Shown piece after piece: positions 1-8,746 of a DNA stretch of 64,000 nt; within the stretch, counting starts at the first letter, position 1; every line of letters starts with the position of its first letter. This stretch comes from Paenibacillus etheri (GTDB taxonomy: Bacteria > Bacillota > Bacilli > Paenibacillales > Paenibacillaceae), in assembly GCF_001012825.1 (NCBI RefSeq), contig NZ_LCZJ02000017.1, positions 50,391-114,390 of the forward strand. The letters run 5' to 3'. The translations under genes and the position numbers were made by a program. The notes under the pieces were generated by a model. That model saw nothing but the letters and a program-made list of their open reading frames with translations. It had not been told where the DNA came from and searched no databases.

Positions 1-2
1 TG

Positions 3-284
3 GGAGAGATTTATGAGGCTGTAAGAACTACGGCGGAGGAACCAGATGTGGATGGAGACTGTGGAGAAGCCGGCGAACTGCTGGACGTAGAATTAGAGAG
101 AATTCTCTATGAAACTGAACAAAGGACGATTGAATATTTGCGACAATCTATCGGCGGAATTCTGGTTCATATTCGCGAAAAAGATTCGTTCAAAGAGACG
201 TTTCCGATTATCCTGCTCGGCGTGTTAGCAATTATCGTATTTTTTCATCCGTCTTTCCGATCTGGCTTACTTTCCAGGGTTTAA
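3..284 (+). CDS. C-terminal part of an unidentified membrane protein (5' partial)
   Basis: The frame is open from the left edge to a TAA stop, so the gene begins outside the window; a GTG at 48 is in frame but nothing marks it as the start. About 93 residues are visible. The first two thirds are charged and rich in Glu, and the last 30 include one clear membrane helix (FPIILLGVLAIIVFF) followed by a short tail ending SRV. I do not recognise the family. A strong hairpin terminator follows directly, so this is the last gene of its transcript. Confidence 0.6.
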   Translation, partial: GEIYEAVRTTAEEPDVDGDCGEAGELLDVELERILYETEQRTIEYLRQSIGGILVHIREKDSFKETFPIILLGVLAIIVFFHPSFRSGLLSRV

Positions 285-304
285 GTAATTATCCTTGCAC
301 AATA

Positions 305-350
305 AAAATGGCAGTTCAGTGCTGAATTTCAGCATCTGGACTGCCATTTT
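305..350. terminator. Bidirectional hairpin terminator
   Basis: AAAATGGCAGT at 306-316 pairs with ACTGCCATTTT at 340-350 around a 23-base centre. A-runs on one side and T-runs on the other let it serve both the partial gene on the left and pdxK, which converges from the right. Confidence 0.85.
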
Positions 351-379
351 ATGTTTCTGGTGCTTAAAGCTCAGAGGTT

Positions 380-1192
380 CTAGCGCTCTAAACGGTAGCC
401 GCCATGAAATACAGGACCTACATATTCATTGAATGCAAATCCATTACGGATGGCTGCGGAGACAAAATCCTTAGCTTTTGCTACAGCTTCATGAACGGAT
501 AGACCGTTAGCTAAACCGCCTGTAATGGCAGCGGCAAAGGTACATCCAGCTCCATGATTGTGAGCAGGTTCGATTTTGGCTGTTTGAAATACGGTGTACT
601 CAGAACCATCAAAGAAGACATCAATCGCTTGATCGCCCCCGAGTGCTTTGCCGCCTTTAACCACGACATTACGTGCACCTAGCTTATGAATCAGACGAGC
701 AGCTTCTTTCATATCCTCTAGGGTAGAAAGTTTGCCAAGACCTGAAAGCACGCCAGCTTCAAACAGATTTGGTGTAACCACAGTGGCTAGTGGCAGCAGT
801 AAATCGCGAATAGCCTCCGCGCTGTCTGGGTTCAAAACTTCATCTTCGCCTTTGCAGACCATGACCGGATCGATGACTACATTGGTCTGTAGATTTTCTT
901 TGATCGCTTGCTCAGCAACACGCACAATTTCAACACTTCCCAGCATACCCGTCTTCATGGCATTTACTGGACCACCTGCGAAAATAGTTTTTAGCTGCTC
1001 AGCAACAATGGAGGCGTCAATTGGATAAACATTATGGTGCCAGCCGTTGTCCGGGTCCATTGTAACGATAGTTGTCAAGGCACTAAAGCCGTAGGTACCA
1101 TACTCTTCAAATGTTTTTAGATCCGCTTGGATGCCTGCGCCACCACTGGAGTCGCTGCCTGCAATAGTTAGAGTTTTAATAATTTGAGTCAT
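380..1192 (-). CDS. pdxK: Pyridoxine kinase / ThiD-type kinase PdxK
   Basis: Ribokinase-fold kinase that phosphorylates pyridoxal, pyridoxine or pyridoxamine (and, in ThiD relatives, hydroxymethylpyrimidine) in vitamin B6 or thiamine metabolism in the cytoplasm. The N-terminal TIAGSDSSGGAGIQADLKTF is the family signature, VIDPVMVCKG lies mid-protein, and HGAGCTFAAA near the C-terminus holds the catalytic Asp/Gly-loop region. The whole chain follows the Bacillus subtilis PdxK pattern (for example MDPDNGWHHNVYPID) more closely than ThiD of thiamine operons. The start at 1192 is chosen because AAAGGGG lies eight bases upstream; an in-frame ATG at 1231 adds 13 unlikely residues. It is single-gene and not beside thiamine genes, which supports the PdxK role. 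Confidence 0.88.
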   Translation of the reverse strand: MTQIIKTLTIAGSDSSGGAGIQADLKTFEEYGTYGFSALTTIVTMDPDNGWHHNVYPIDASIVAEQLKTIFAGGPVNAMKTGMLGSVEIVRVAEQAIKENLQTNVVIDPVMVCKGEDEVLNPDSAEAIRDLLLPLATVVTPNLFEAGVLSGLGKLSTLEDMKEAARLIHKLGARNVVVKGGKALGGDQAIDVFFDGSEYTVFQTAKIEPAHNHGAGCTFAAAITGGLANGLSVHEAVAKAKDFVSAAIRNGFAFNEYVGPVFHGGYRLER

Positions 1193-1359
1193 GGTAACGT
1201 CCCCTTTATATATGTCTGAATTTATTAACAACGCATTGCATTGATTATAACAAAAAATAGCACCTAAGTCTTTCTAAATAGCAAGTGTAGGATTCCATTT
1301 CACTAACTCTGCATATCAATAAAGAAGAAATCTTAAACATGACGCTTAGGAGGGCGAGT

Positions 1360-2454
1360 ATGGTTACGATTAGTTTATGTATGATTGTACGCAATGAAGA
1401 AAAAAGCCTGCATAGATGTTTATCAAGCGTTGCAAGTTTAGTAGATGAAGTTATTATCGTGGATACAGGCTCGACGGATAAGACAAAAGAGATCGCATTG
1501 TCCTTCGGAGCTGTGATTTACGATTTTGAATGGATCGATAACTTTAGTGCCGCACGTAATTTTGCTTTCAGTAAAGCTACACAGGAGTACATTTTGTGGC
1601 TGGATGCGGATGATTATATAAAGGAAGCGGATCAGATTCTGTTTAAAAAGCTAAAAGAGATTCTTCCAAACCATTTCCACAGCGTAAATATGCAGTATAA
1701 TCTGGCTTTTGATGAGGCGGGGAATGTTACAGCTAGCTTGCGTCGAAACCGGCTTGTTCGGCGGAGCTGTAATTTTCAATGGATTGGTCCAGTACATGAG
1801 TATCTAGAGGTAAGTGGTCCTTCTTTTAGTAGTGATGTCTGTATCACCCATGAGAAGGATAAGGAATATACCGACCGTAATTTGCGGATTTACCAAAAAA
1901 GAGTGGCTGAGGGTGAAACCTTCTCTCCAAGAGATCAGTATTATTATGCGAATGAATTACGCGATCATGCCTTGAATGAAGAGGCTTGCAAATACTACGA
2001 GATGTTTTTGGCGGGTGGGCAGGGCTGGATAGAAGATAATTTTCAAGCTTGCTTAAGGCTTGCCGAATGCCGGGAACGGCTGGGGGATAAAGACGGTGCA
2101 TTTGAAGCATTATGCAGAACGTTACAGTACGATAAACCACGTTCAGAGTTCTGCTGCCGGATTGGAGCCCTTCTTCTGGAAAAGGGGCAGTTGCAACCCG
2201 CGGCATATTGGTATGAGCTTGCCATAAATCTGCCGAGGGATAACGATTCAATGGGGATGAAAAATGGGATTTTTTATACCTGGCTGCCGCATCTCCAATT
2301 GGCACTCTGTTATGATCGCCTTGGCCAACACGAGTTAGCGAATCAGCATAATGAAACGGCGCTCAGCTTTTATCCGTCCCATCCTAGCATGTTATATAAT
2401 CGCAATTATTTTATTAATCTGCTTGGCGACAAATATGTAGCTTTTCAAACTTAA
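1360..2454 (+). CDS. Family 2 glycosyltransferase with C-terminal TPR-like region
   Basis: The N-terminal 90 residues are a GT-A fold: SLCMIVRNEE, IIVDTGSTDKT and the metal-binding LWLDADD. This is the SunS/WaaE-like GT2 group common in Paenibacillus and Bacillus, which often glycosylate proteins or peptides. From about residue 200 the chain has helix-turn-helix repeats with TPR-like spacing (EACKYYEMFL, AAYWYELAI, LALCYDRLGQHELANQHNETAL). The start at 1360 follows AGGAGGG by five bases; the ATG at 1339 has no such site. No partner peptide or pathway gene is adjacent, so the acceptor is unknown. A strong terminator follows. Confidence 0.85.
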   Translation: MVTISLCMIVRNEEKSLHRCLSSVASLVDEVIIVDTGSTDKTKEIALSFGAVIYDFEWIDNFSAARNFAFSKATQEYILWLDADDYIKEADQILFKKLKEILPNHFHSVNMQYNLAFDEAGNVTASLRRNRLVRRSCNFQWIGPVHEYLEVSGPSFSSDVCITHEKDKEYTDRNLRIYQKRVAEGETFSPRDQYYYANELRDHALNEEACKYYEMFLAGGQGWIEDNFQACLRLAECRERLGDKDGAFEALCRTLQYDKPRSEFCCRIGALLLEKGQLQPAAYWYELAINLPRDNDSMGMKNGIFYTWLPHLQLALCYDRLGQHELANQHNETALSFYPSHPSMLYNRNYFINLLGDKYVAFQT

Positions 2455-2485
2455 CAAAGGTACCCCCAGTAGTCATGATTATGAA

Positions 2486-2528
2486 GGGTAACCCAGCGAC
2501 TATGAAATGGTCGCTGGGTTACCCTCTT
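2486..2528. terminator. Bidirectional hairpin terminator
   Basis: A perfect 15-bp stem (2486-2500 with 2510-2524, sequence GGGTAACCCAGCGAC) with a nine-base loop, then CTCTTTT. It separates the glycosyltransferase from the convergent response regulator gene, whose stop codon is just beyond it. Confidence 0.9.
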
Positions 2529-4139
2529 TTAATATACTGGATTGTATTGCTGTTCTTTTTTGTATTCGTTGGGAGGGAGCCCGACTTCTTGTTTAAACAG
2601 CTTGGAGAAATAGGAGTAGTTGTTGTATCCAACTTTATTCGCAACGGTATACACAGACATGTTCGTTGTTTCCAATAGATGCTTCGCAGCTGCGATTCGG
2701 ACTTGGATGATATAGCTACCTAACGAAACACCAGTCTCTCGTTTAAATATTCTTGCCAAATAATCAGGATTGAGATAGACGATTTCGGCCAAATCATTTC
2801 GTGTCAGGTCATCACCGTAATTGGCATGAATATATTGTTTGATTTCTTCTGCGACGGATTTTGGCTGTGCAGCAAAGTCACGGTATTTCATGGCTGTAGT
2901 GACTAGATATTCTAGATATTCCTCCATATCCTCGATCGAATCCAAAGAGTGCATGAATAATCTATCATTTGTTTTGCCTGAGTATAATTTGTGTGAACGT
3001 ATCCCCTTCAGGTTGAGAAATGAATAAACCAGCTGAACTACTTCCAAGCGGAACAAGCTAAGGACAGAAGTCTCAAGGGTCCTGTTGTTAAGCATAACCT
3101 TTAAATATTTCGTAACTTCCTCAAGAAAAATAATGAATTGATTCTGGTTCAGCAGCTCTTCCAAAGAGGAAAGATCCGGTGGCGTGTAGCCTGTTTTATT
3201 TTGATAGAGATAAGCTTCCACTAAAAAGGTCTGGTTTCTGCATCTCGTAATTTCCTCATCCATGCGCAGGGATTGTTTCAGTACATTCCCCACATTATTC
3301 AGTTTATCGTATAAACCAATATTGCAGCAGACATCACACTTTAAATAAGGATTCGCCTTTTGAATAAAGGAAGAGCATAATTCTTCAAGTAACGGTGGGT
3401 CCGGTGTCTGGTTCCATTTTAATATGGCGATCCAGTTATAATCTTTGTATTCCAGAATGCTCTCAATAGTAAAGCAAGAATTCTGAAACAATTCGTATAA
3501 TACATTCAGCAGCGCAAAATCAAAAAGATCCTTCTCTTCTTTTCCCATGCTGCCGTTGTATGGAAATAAGTTGAAGATCAAAGGCTGCAGAGTATCGCTC
3601 ATTTGATAGGAGAGGTTCTGTTCTTTAATGGCATATGTGATGTCAGTTAATTTAATTGGAAATGATGTGCTCCCACTAACCAGTTTACGCCAAAAATGCT
3701 CGAGAATTTTCGCCTGATTTTTTTGCCAAAAGTAACCGCTCTGAATGGCCTTTTCGTTTCGTTGCTGCTCTTTTGCCTGTGTGACAGCCTTTAGGATAAT
3801 CAGCATCAGCTTATCAAATTCGATGGGCTTCAGAAAATATTCAAAGCTTTGCAATTCAATCGCTTTCTGTGCATAGTTGAAATCCGCATAATTGGTAAGA
3901 AGAATCGTCTGGATACTATAATTCCCCTCGCGAATCCATGCCAGTAGTTCAAGTCCGCTACCCTGAGGCATTTCAATATCCGAAATCAGAATTTGAATAG
4001 AATGCTTTTCTATTATTTCACGCGCCTGAGCGACATTATTTGCTGTATAGACAGTATCAATGTGTAACGATTCCCAAACTATTCTCTTTTGCAATGCGGC
4101 AATAACATAAAAGTCATCATCAACAAGCAGTACATTCAT
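2529..4139 (-). CDS. YesN-type response regulator with AraC DNA-binding domain
   Basis: Residues 1-120 form a receiver domain (VLLVDDD, phosphoacceptor Asp54 in LISDIEMP, Lys in FLKPIEF). The middle 300 residues are a variable linker. The last 100 residues contain two helix-turn-helix motifs of the AraC family (DLAEIVYLNPDYLARIFKRE and the second ending YSYFSKLFKQEVGLPPNEYKK). It should be phosphorylated by the kinase encoded just upstream and activate sugar-uptake genes. The ATG at 4139 has GGAGAG six bases upstream; another ATG at 4157 overlaps the kinase stop as ATGA, so translational coupling is also possible. The likely target is the divergent importer operon. Confidence 0.9.
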   Translation of the reverse strand: MNVLLVDDDFYVIAALQKRIVWESLHIDTVYTANNVAQAREIIEKHSIQILISDIEMPQGSGLELLAWIREGNYSIQTILLTNYADFNYAQKAIELQSFEYFLKPIEFDKLMLIILKAVTQAKEQQRNEKAIQSGYFWQKNQAKILEHFWRKLVSGSTSFPIKLTDITYAIKEQNLSYQMSDTLQPLIFNLFPYNGSMGKEEKDLFDFALLNVLYELFQNSCFTIESILEYKDYNWIAILKWNQTPDPPLLEELCSSFIQKANPYLKCDVCCNIGLYDKLNNVGNVLKQSLRMDEEITRCRNQTFLVEAYLYQNKTGYTPPDLSSLEELLNQNQFIIFLEEVTKYLKVMLNNRTLETSVLSLFRLEVVQLVYSFLNLKGIRSHKLYSGKTNDRLFMHSLDSIEDMEEYLEYLVTTAMKYRDFAAQPKSVAEEIKQYIHANYGDDLTRNDLAEIVYLNPDYLARIFKRETGVSLGSYIIQVRIAAAKHLLETTNMSVYTVANKVGYNNYSYFSKLFKQEVGLPPNEYKKEQQYNPVY

Positions 4140-4153
4140 AGTTAGCTCTCCAT

Positions 4154-5875
4154 TCATTTAGATTTTTTAGGAAGCTCCGGAAGAGATAAGATTACACTAG
4201 CGCCGCCGCTCTCCAAATTGGAGAAGGTGATGGTTGCTCTTTTTAAATAGAGGTATTCCAGTCTTTTAAGCGTATTCATAATGCCGATATGCATACCTTC
4301 GCTTTGATCCAAGGGCTCTCCAAGATTAAGCTTCTCTAACACTTGCGGTGGAAAACCGGGTCCGGTGTCTGTGAGCTGAATAACGAGCATGTCTTCCTCT
4401 TCAATCCGTAATCGTTGGACTGTAAGTCTGATCTCTACTTCATGTTCTCGTGAAATCGCATATTTAATTGAATTTTCAATGAAGGTTTGCAGCACTAACG
4501 GTGGGATTTCTACATGGCTTGCCTGATCCTCTTGCTCAATATAGTAAATAAATGCATCCTGATAACGTTGCTTTTGAATCTCCAGATAGGTTCGGACATG
4601 CTCGATTTCATCCTCCAGCCGGACAAAATTTTCGCCATTTTGAAAAATATAACGGAAGTATTTGGATGTAGACAACGTCATATTCTCAATTTCTTTATAC
4701 ATTTCAATTTGGGCCATGCTATAGATGCTAGTCAGACAATTCAAGAAGAAGTGGGGCTTGATCTGTAGCTTCATATAATCCAGCTGTATCCGCTGCTTCT
4801 CCAGTTCCTGTTCGTACATAGTGATTTTGAAGGTTTTAATTTGTTCAACTAAACCTTTAAACTGTGTGTTTGCCTGTTCCAGCTCTATAATCTCACTGCT
4901 TTTGAAATCTGCAGGCTGCCCTGCCTCATTAATGAAAGCAAGGTTCTCAGAGAAGCTTTGAATCGGCCCCAGCACTCTTTTTTTGAAAAAAAGCAGAACG
5001 ATGCATAAAGTGGAGGTCACAATGAAGAACAGTAGCATTATAAGCAGCTGAGCAATCATGATTTTTTCGAATATGCCATATTTAATGACCATTTTGGTGC
5101 TGAAATTTGTGTCTGAGAAGGCGCTGTTGATTGTTGTACGCGATTGTAAAAGATTTGAGAATCCCCCATCTTCTGTTATCAGCTTTCCGCTGTTCGATAT
5201 GGGACTAGTTAAAGGCTGTTCATTCTCATCCACTAGAGAAACATAACCATTGGCACCTAGATTAATTTGGCGTAGAGGACGGATCAGATTATCAGCGGAG
5301 ATTAGTCCGATTAAATAACGATTGTAATAGGGAACGATGTTAATCACATAGTAGTGGTTGTTTACAAGAATTGGCGTCCATTTGGAGTAAAACTTCTCAT
5401 ACATCTCCTTATCATCAATATAAGAAATAATCTTCGTTTTGAGCACCCTGTAATCCGTATAGGTTACGCTGATCGGTGCACAGTTTAAAAAAAAGTTCTC
5501 ATTTTTCAAATAGTAGAAAAAGTTGTATTCATGTCCGTAGTTTTTTTGCAGCTCGGTAAAGCGTTTATTAAGATTACCATTTGCCTTTAAGAACTCGATA
5601 CTGTTGACCCCGTAGGTATTCATCGCAAGCAAGCTCTCATCGTTTCCAAGCGTCCAGCCCATGTAGTGATTAATGTAGGCAAAATCATGATTAATACGAT
5701 TGATGTAGAGTGCCGCGGTATCCTGCAAATTTCGAGTGGACTGCTGCTTCACAATGGAAATGGAAGCGATGCTGATCGCTAAATCCAGAATAAGGACTGT
5801 GAACGAAACCAACATCATGACTTTAATATAATGACGAATGGGGTACGTTTTGTGTTCCGCTGTTTTTTTGGTCAT
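4154..5875 (-). CDS. YesM-type sensor histidine kinase
   Basis: Membrane sensor kinase with helix 1 at about residues 17-40, an extracellular sensing domain of about 230 residues, helix 2 at 272-297, and a short HAMP-like linker. The histidine-kinase domain has His375 in the motif QIKPHFFLNCL, and the C-terminal ATPase has the N box near ENSIKYAI and the G box DTGPGFP. This is the architecture of Bacillus YesM and Paenibacillus paralogs that sense extracellular sugars or sugar-binding lipoproteins. It precedes and overlaps the response regulator gene and is divergent from a solute-binding-protein operon, which indicates co-regulation. An AGAGG lies about 15 bases before the ATG. Confidence 0.9.
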   Translation of the reverse strand: MTKKTAEHKTYPIRHYIKVMMLVSFTVLILDLAISIASISIVKQQSTRNLQDTAALYINRINHDFAYINHYMGWTLGNDESLLAMNTYGVNSIEFLKANGNLNKRFTELQKNYGHEYNFFYYLKNENFFLNCAPISVTYTDYRVLKTKIISYIDDKEMYEKFYSKWTPILVNNHYYVINIVPYYNRYLIGLISADNLIRPLRQINLGANGYVSLVDENEQPLTSPISNSGKLITEDGGFSNLLQSRTTINSAFSDTNFSTKMVIKYGIFEKIMIAQLLIMLLFFIVTSTLCIVLLFFKKRVLGPIQSFSENLAFINEAGQPADFKSSEIIELEQANTQFKGLVEQIKTFKITMYEQELEKQRIQLDYMKLQIKPHFFLNCLTSIYSMAQIEMYKEIENMTLSTSKYFRYIFQNGENFVRLEDEIEHVRTYLEIQKQRYQDAFIYYIEQEDQASHVEIPPLVLQTFIENSIKYAISREHEVEIRLTVQRLRIEEEDMLVIQLTDTGPGFPPQVLEKLNLGEPLDQSEGMHIGIMNTLKRLEYLYLKRATITFSNLESGGASVILSLPELPKKSK

Positions 5876-5934
5876 AAAATCATTATAAAACCTCTGCGTG
5901 AAAAAAACATAAGAACTCGATAGTGTTTTACCTC

Positions 5935-6077
5935 AAAGTCCGGAAAGCACATGTAGAAGTCGGAATACTGTTATGAAATCTCTCAAAGTAAAGTTTTGAT
6001 TTTTGTAAGCGAATTTAAAGGTCTGGATAACCATCTTAAAGCGTCCGGAATACAAAAAAATAAGAAGTTAATATAAA
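5935..6077 (+). promoter_or_regulatory. Paired direct repeats and candidate promoter upstream of the importer operon
   Basis: Four related half-sites occur: AAAGTCCGGAAA (5935-5946), GAAGTCGGAATA (5956-5967), AAGGTCTGGATAA (about 6018-6030) and GCGTCCGGAATA (6041-6052). The GTC cores are 21 bp apart in the first pair and 22 bp in the second, about two helical turns, as expected for two-headed AraC-type regulators. The last copy covers the -35 position of a TATAAA -10 candidate at 6072-6077 that has no good -35 of its own. A cre-like sequence (TGTAAGCGAATTTA, 6004-6017) sits between the pairs. The binding protein is inferred to be the adjacent response regulator. Confidence 0.6.
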
Positions 6078-6121
6078 GCTATTCAGATGCACTTTAATAA
6101 ATTGAAATGGGGGATTAAGAG

Positions 6122-7726
6122 ATGAGTCAACACAGGAATAAAAAGACTGCAAAGAAATGGACGGTGGGTCTGCTAGCGGCGGCGATGGTATTTGGAATTG
6201 CTGGCTGCGGCGGAAAAGACGGGAATAATGCAGCGACTAGTGAGACGAGCAGTTACAACAAAGAAGGTCTGCCGATTGTTAATGAGCCTGTGACACTTAA
6301 GGTGTTAACGGTTCGTTGGGGAAGCATGGGAGACACGTTTACGCAGAACCAATGGATGAAGGATCTGGAAAAAAATACGAATGTAAAAATTGAATGGCAG
6401 GTTATGTCCTCCAATGACTGGGCCGAACAGAAGTCCATAATGCTGGCTAGCGGTACTCTTCCAGATATTATCCTAGGAAATCAAACCTTCGGAGATTCTG
6501 ATATCGTTAATAATCTAAGCTATTTCCGCCCGTTAGATGATTATATTGAGAAAAATATGCCAAATCTTAAAGCTGCCATGGAAGAAACACCTGAAATGAA
6601 AAAAATCAGCACCTTTCCTGACGGCAAAATTTACTCTCTGCCAACAAGGCTTCCATCGCGTCCAAAAAGCTCTCGCCAGCCTGTGATTAACAAAACCTGG
6701 TTGGATAAGTTGGGTTTGAAGGTACCCGAGACGATTGATGAGCTTTACAACGTGCTAAAAGCTTTCAAAGAACAGGACCCGAATGGCAACGGAAAGAAAG
6801 ATGAAATTCCTTTTATTGAAATCGGTAATGACCTAATCAGTCCCTTCGGAATTGCGGACTTGAACAACAACAACATGTTAATCAAGGACGGAAAAGCGAT
6901 ATATTTCCCTGTTTCGGAGGAGTTCAAAGAAGGTCTTAAATGGGAAAACAAATTGTATGCGGAAGGTTTGCTGGATAAAGAGGTATTCACACAGGATGAC
7001 ACAATGAGATCAGCGAAGTTCCAAAATCCGGATGCTCCTATTGTGGGCTTTACTTACCAGTGGACCCCGGATGCTGTATTTGGTAAATGGAGCGATCAAT
7101 ATGTGACGATTCCGCCGATTACCGGACCGGATGGTAAACGTTATACGATCGGGAATCCAATTGGGATGAGTCTTAATCGCAATGAACTGCTGATTACTAC
7201 TTCGAGTAAGTATCCAGAGGTTGCTGCGCGTTGGGCAGATCAGTTCTACACGAACGAAGCGAGCATTCAGAATTTCTGGGGTGCGATTGGAACGGTAATT
7301 AAGAAGAATGATGACAGCACCTATACATTGATGGATCCACCTGCTGGAACCAGCGCAGATGCCTGGTACTGGGATCAGTCTCTTCGAGATTTCGGACCGA
7401 AATATGTGAGCCCGTCCTTTGAACAGAAAATCGTTCTTAATCCTGAAAGTGGAGATGGGCTGAAGCTGCAGCTAGATAAGCTGGGTAGTGAATATGTAAC
7501 AGAGCCTTTCCCTAACGTTATGTACACCTCCGAGGAGTTCGAAGAGCTGCCAACCTTGACCACGGATATCGATGGTTATGTGAATACAATGCGCGCCCAA
7601 TTTATTAGCAAAGGCGGAATTGATGAAGGCTGGGAGGATTATGTCAAGCAGCTTAATAAAATGGGACTTGAAAAATTAATTAAGATTCGCACAGATGCTT
7701 ACAGTCGTTATATGAGTGTGAAATAA
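6122..7726 (+). CDS. Extracellular solute-binding lipoprotein, CUT1 sugar importer (copy 1)
   Basis: LplA-like binding protein for an ABC importer. A lysine-rich signal peptide ends in the lipobox IAGC (Cys at residue 29), so it is anchored outside the membrane. The mature chain (534 residues in total) has the features of the long Paenibacillus solute-binding family: the conserved start VTLKVLTVRWG, the DPNGNGKKDEIP calcium-loop-like segment, and a C-terminal MRAQFI region. Ligand is probably an oligosaccharide from context. GGGGG precedes the ATG. It is the first gene of the operon, followed by an intercistronic hairpin that may let it be made in excess over the permeases. A second gene of very similar sequence lies three genes downstream. 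Confidence 0.92.
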   Translation: MSQHRNKKTAKKWTVGLLAAAMVFGIAGCGGKDGNNAATSETSSYNKEGLPIVNEPVTLKVLTVRWGSMGDTFTQNQWMKDLEKNTNVKIEWQVMSSNDWAEQKSIMLASGTLPDIILGNQTFGDSDIVNNLSYFRPLDDYIEKNMPNLKAAMEETPEMKKISTFPDGKIYSLPTRLPSRPKSSRQPVINKTWLDKLGLKVPETIDELYNVLKAFKEQDPNGNGKKDEIPFIEIGNDLISPFGIADLNNNNMLIKDGKAIYFPVSEEFKEGLKWENKLYAEGLLDKEVFTQDDTMRSAKFQNPDAPIVGFTYQWTPDAVFGKWSDQYVTIPPITGPDGKRYTIGNPIGMSLNRNELLITTSSKYPEVAARWADQFYTNEASIQNFWGAIGTVIKKNDDSTYTLMDPPAGTSADAWYWDQSLRDFGPKYVSPSFEQKIVLNPESGDGLKLQLDKLGSEYVTEPFPNVMYTSEEFEELPTLTTDIDGYVNTMRAQFISKGGIDEGWEDYVKQLNKMGLEKLIKIRTDAYSRYMSVK

Positions 7727-7748
7727 CCTATTCGTCTTTCGAAAAAGG

Positions 7749-7778
7749 TGCTGCCCTGCATAAATCTGCAGGGTAGCA
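7749..7778 (+). terminator. Intercistronic hairpin after the first binding-protein gene
   Basis: TGCTGCCCTGCA (7749-7760) pairs with TGCAGGGTAGCA (7767-7778) with one G-T pair and a six-base loop. The downstream tract is only TTCTCTATTT, so partial termination or mRNA protection is more likely than a full stop. Confidence 0.6.
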
Positions 7779-7805
7779 TTCTCTATTTAATAAGGAGGGG
7801 ATGTC

Positions 7806-8729
7806 ATGAAATCTGATCCAATTCAATTCAGTCGGAAATTCGGACAAATCAAACAAAACTGGGGTCTGTATACTTTGCTTTTTCCTGCAGTAGTCCTTAC
7901 GTTATTATTCTCATATAAACCAATGTATGGGGTGCTTATTGCCTTTAAGGATTATAGCCCGGCGTTAGGAATAGGCGGAAGCCCATGGGCTGGATTCAAA
8001 TACTTCGAGAAGTTCTTTAATTCCTATCAATTTTCAGCAACGATTAAGAATACGCTAGTCATCAGTGTGTATAGTCTGATTACGTTTCCGATTCCGATTA
8101 TGCTTGCGCTGATGGTTAACCAGATGAGGCCAAACCGTTTTAGACGTTTTTTCCAGACGATATCTTATATGCCACACTTTATCTCCACGGTAGTTATGGT
8201 GGGCTTAATGATGATTCTGTTCTCACCTAGCACCGGACTGCTCGGCAATATGTATAGTCTTTTTGGAAAAGAAGCACCTGATCTAATGGGCTCTGCCGGG
8301 TTATTCAGCAGTGTGTACGTCTGGTCGGATGTGTGGCAGCATGTCGGCTGGGACAGTATTATCTTTATTGCTGCGCTCTCTGCTGTTGACCCTAGCTTGT
8401 ACGAGGCTGCCACCGTGGATGGCGCAAGTCGGATGCATAAAATCCGTTATATCGATATTCCGATGTTGATGCCAACAGCGATAACATTGCTTATCTTGCG
8501 GGTCGGAGGACTGCTTGGGGTTGGATTTGAGAAGGTATATCTGATGCAGAATGATCTAAACATCACCTCCAGCGAAATTCTTTCCACATATGTTTACAAG
8601 ATTGGCTTGCTCAGCAGTCAGTACAGCTTTTCATCAGCGATCAATCTGTTCAACACTGTTATTAACTTTATTTTATTAATTATGGTCAATCAGATTTCCA
8701 AAAAATTAAGTGAAAATAGCTTGTGGTAG
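7806..8729 (+). CDS. ABC sugar transporter permease, LplB type
   Basis: First of two membrane subunits of a CUT1 importer. It has six predicted membrane helices. The loop signature that contacts the ATPase is at about residues 197-216 (EAATVDGASRMHKIRYIDIP). The sequence LFPAVVLTLLFSYKPMYGVLIAFKDY at the start is typical of LplB/YtcP-family permeases in Paenibacillus. AAGGAGGGG precedes the ATG. Its stop overlaps the region holding the ribosome binding site of the next permease, so the two are translated together. No ATPase gene is in the operon; these systems commonly share an MsmX-type ATPase encoded elsewhere. Confidence 0.92.
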   Translation: MKSDPIQFSRKFGQIKQNWGLYTLLFPAVVLTLLFSYKPMYGVLIAFKDYSPALGIGGSPWAGFKYFEKFFNSYQFSATIKNTLVISVYSLITFPIPIMLALMVNQMRPNRFRRFFQTISYMPHFISTVVMVGLMMILFSPSTGLLGNMYSLFGKEAPDLMGSAGLFSSVYVWSDVWQHVGWDSIIFIAALSAVDPSLYEAATVDGASRMHKIRYIDIPMLMPTAITLLILRVGGLLGVGFEKVYLMQNDLNITSSEILSTYVYKIGLLSSQYSFSSAINLFNTVINFILLIMVNQISKKLSENSLW

Positions 8730-8746
8730 AAGGGAGGAGAATTGAA

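Noticed and set aside
2475-2678. Plus-strand ORF of 67 codons overlapping the response regulator terminator
   Set aside because: It spans the bidirectional terminator and then lies antisense to the regulator gene; no ribosome binding site.
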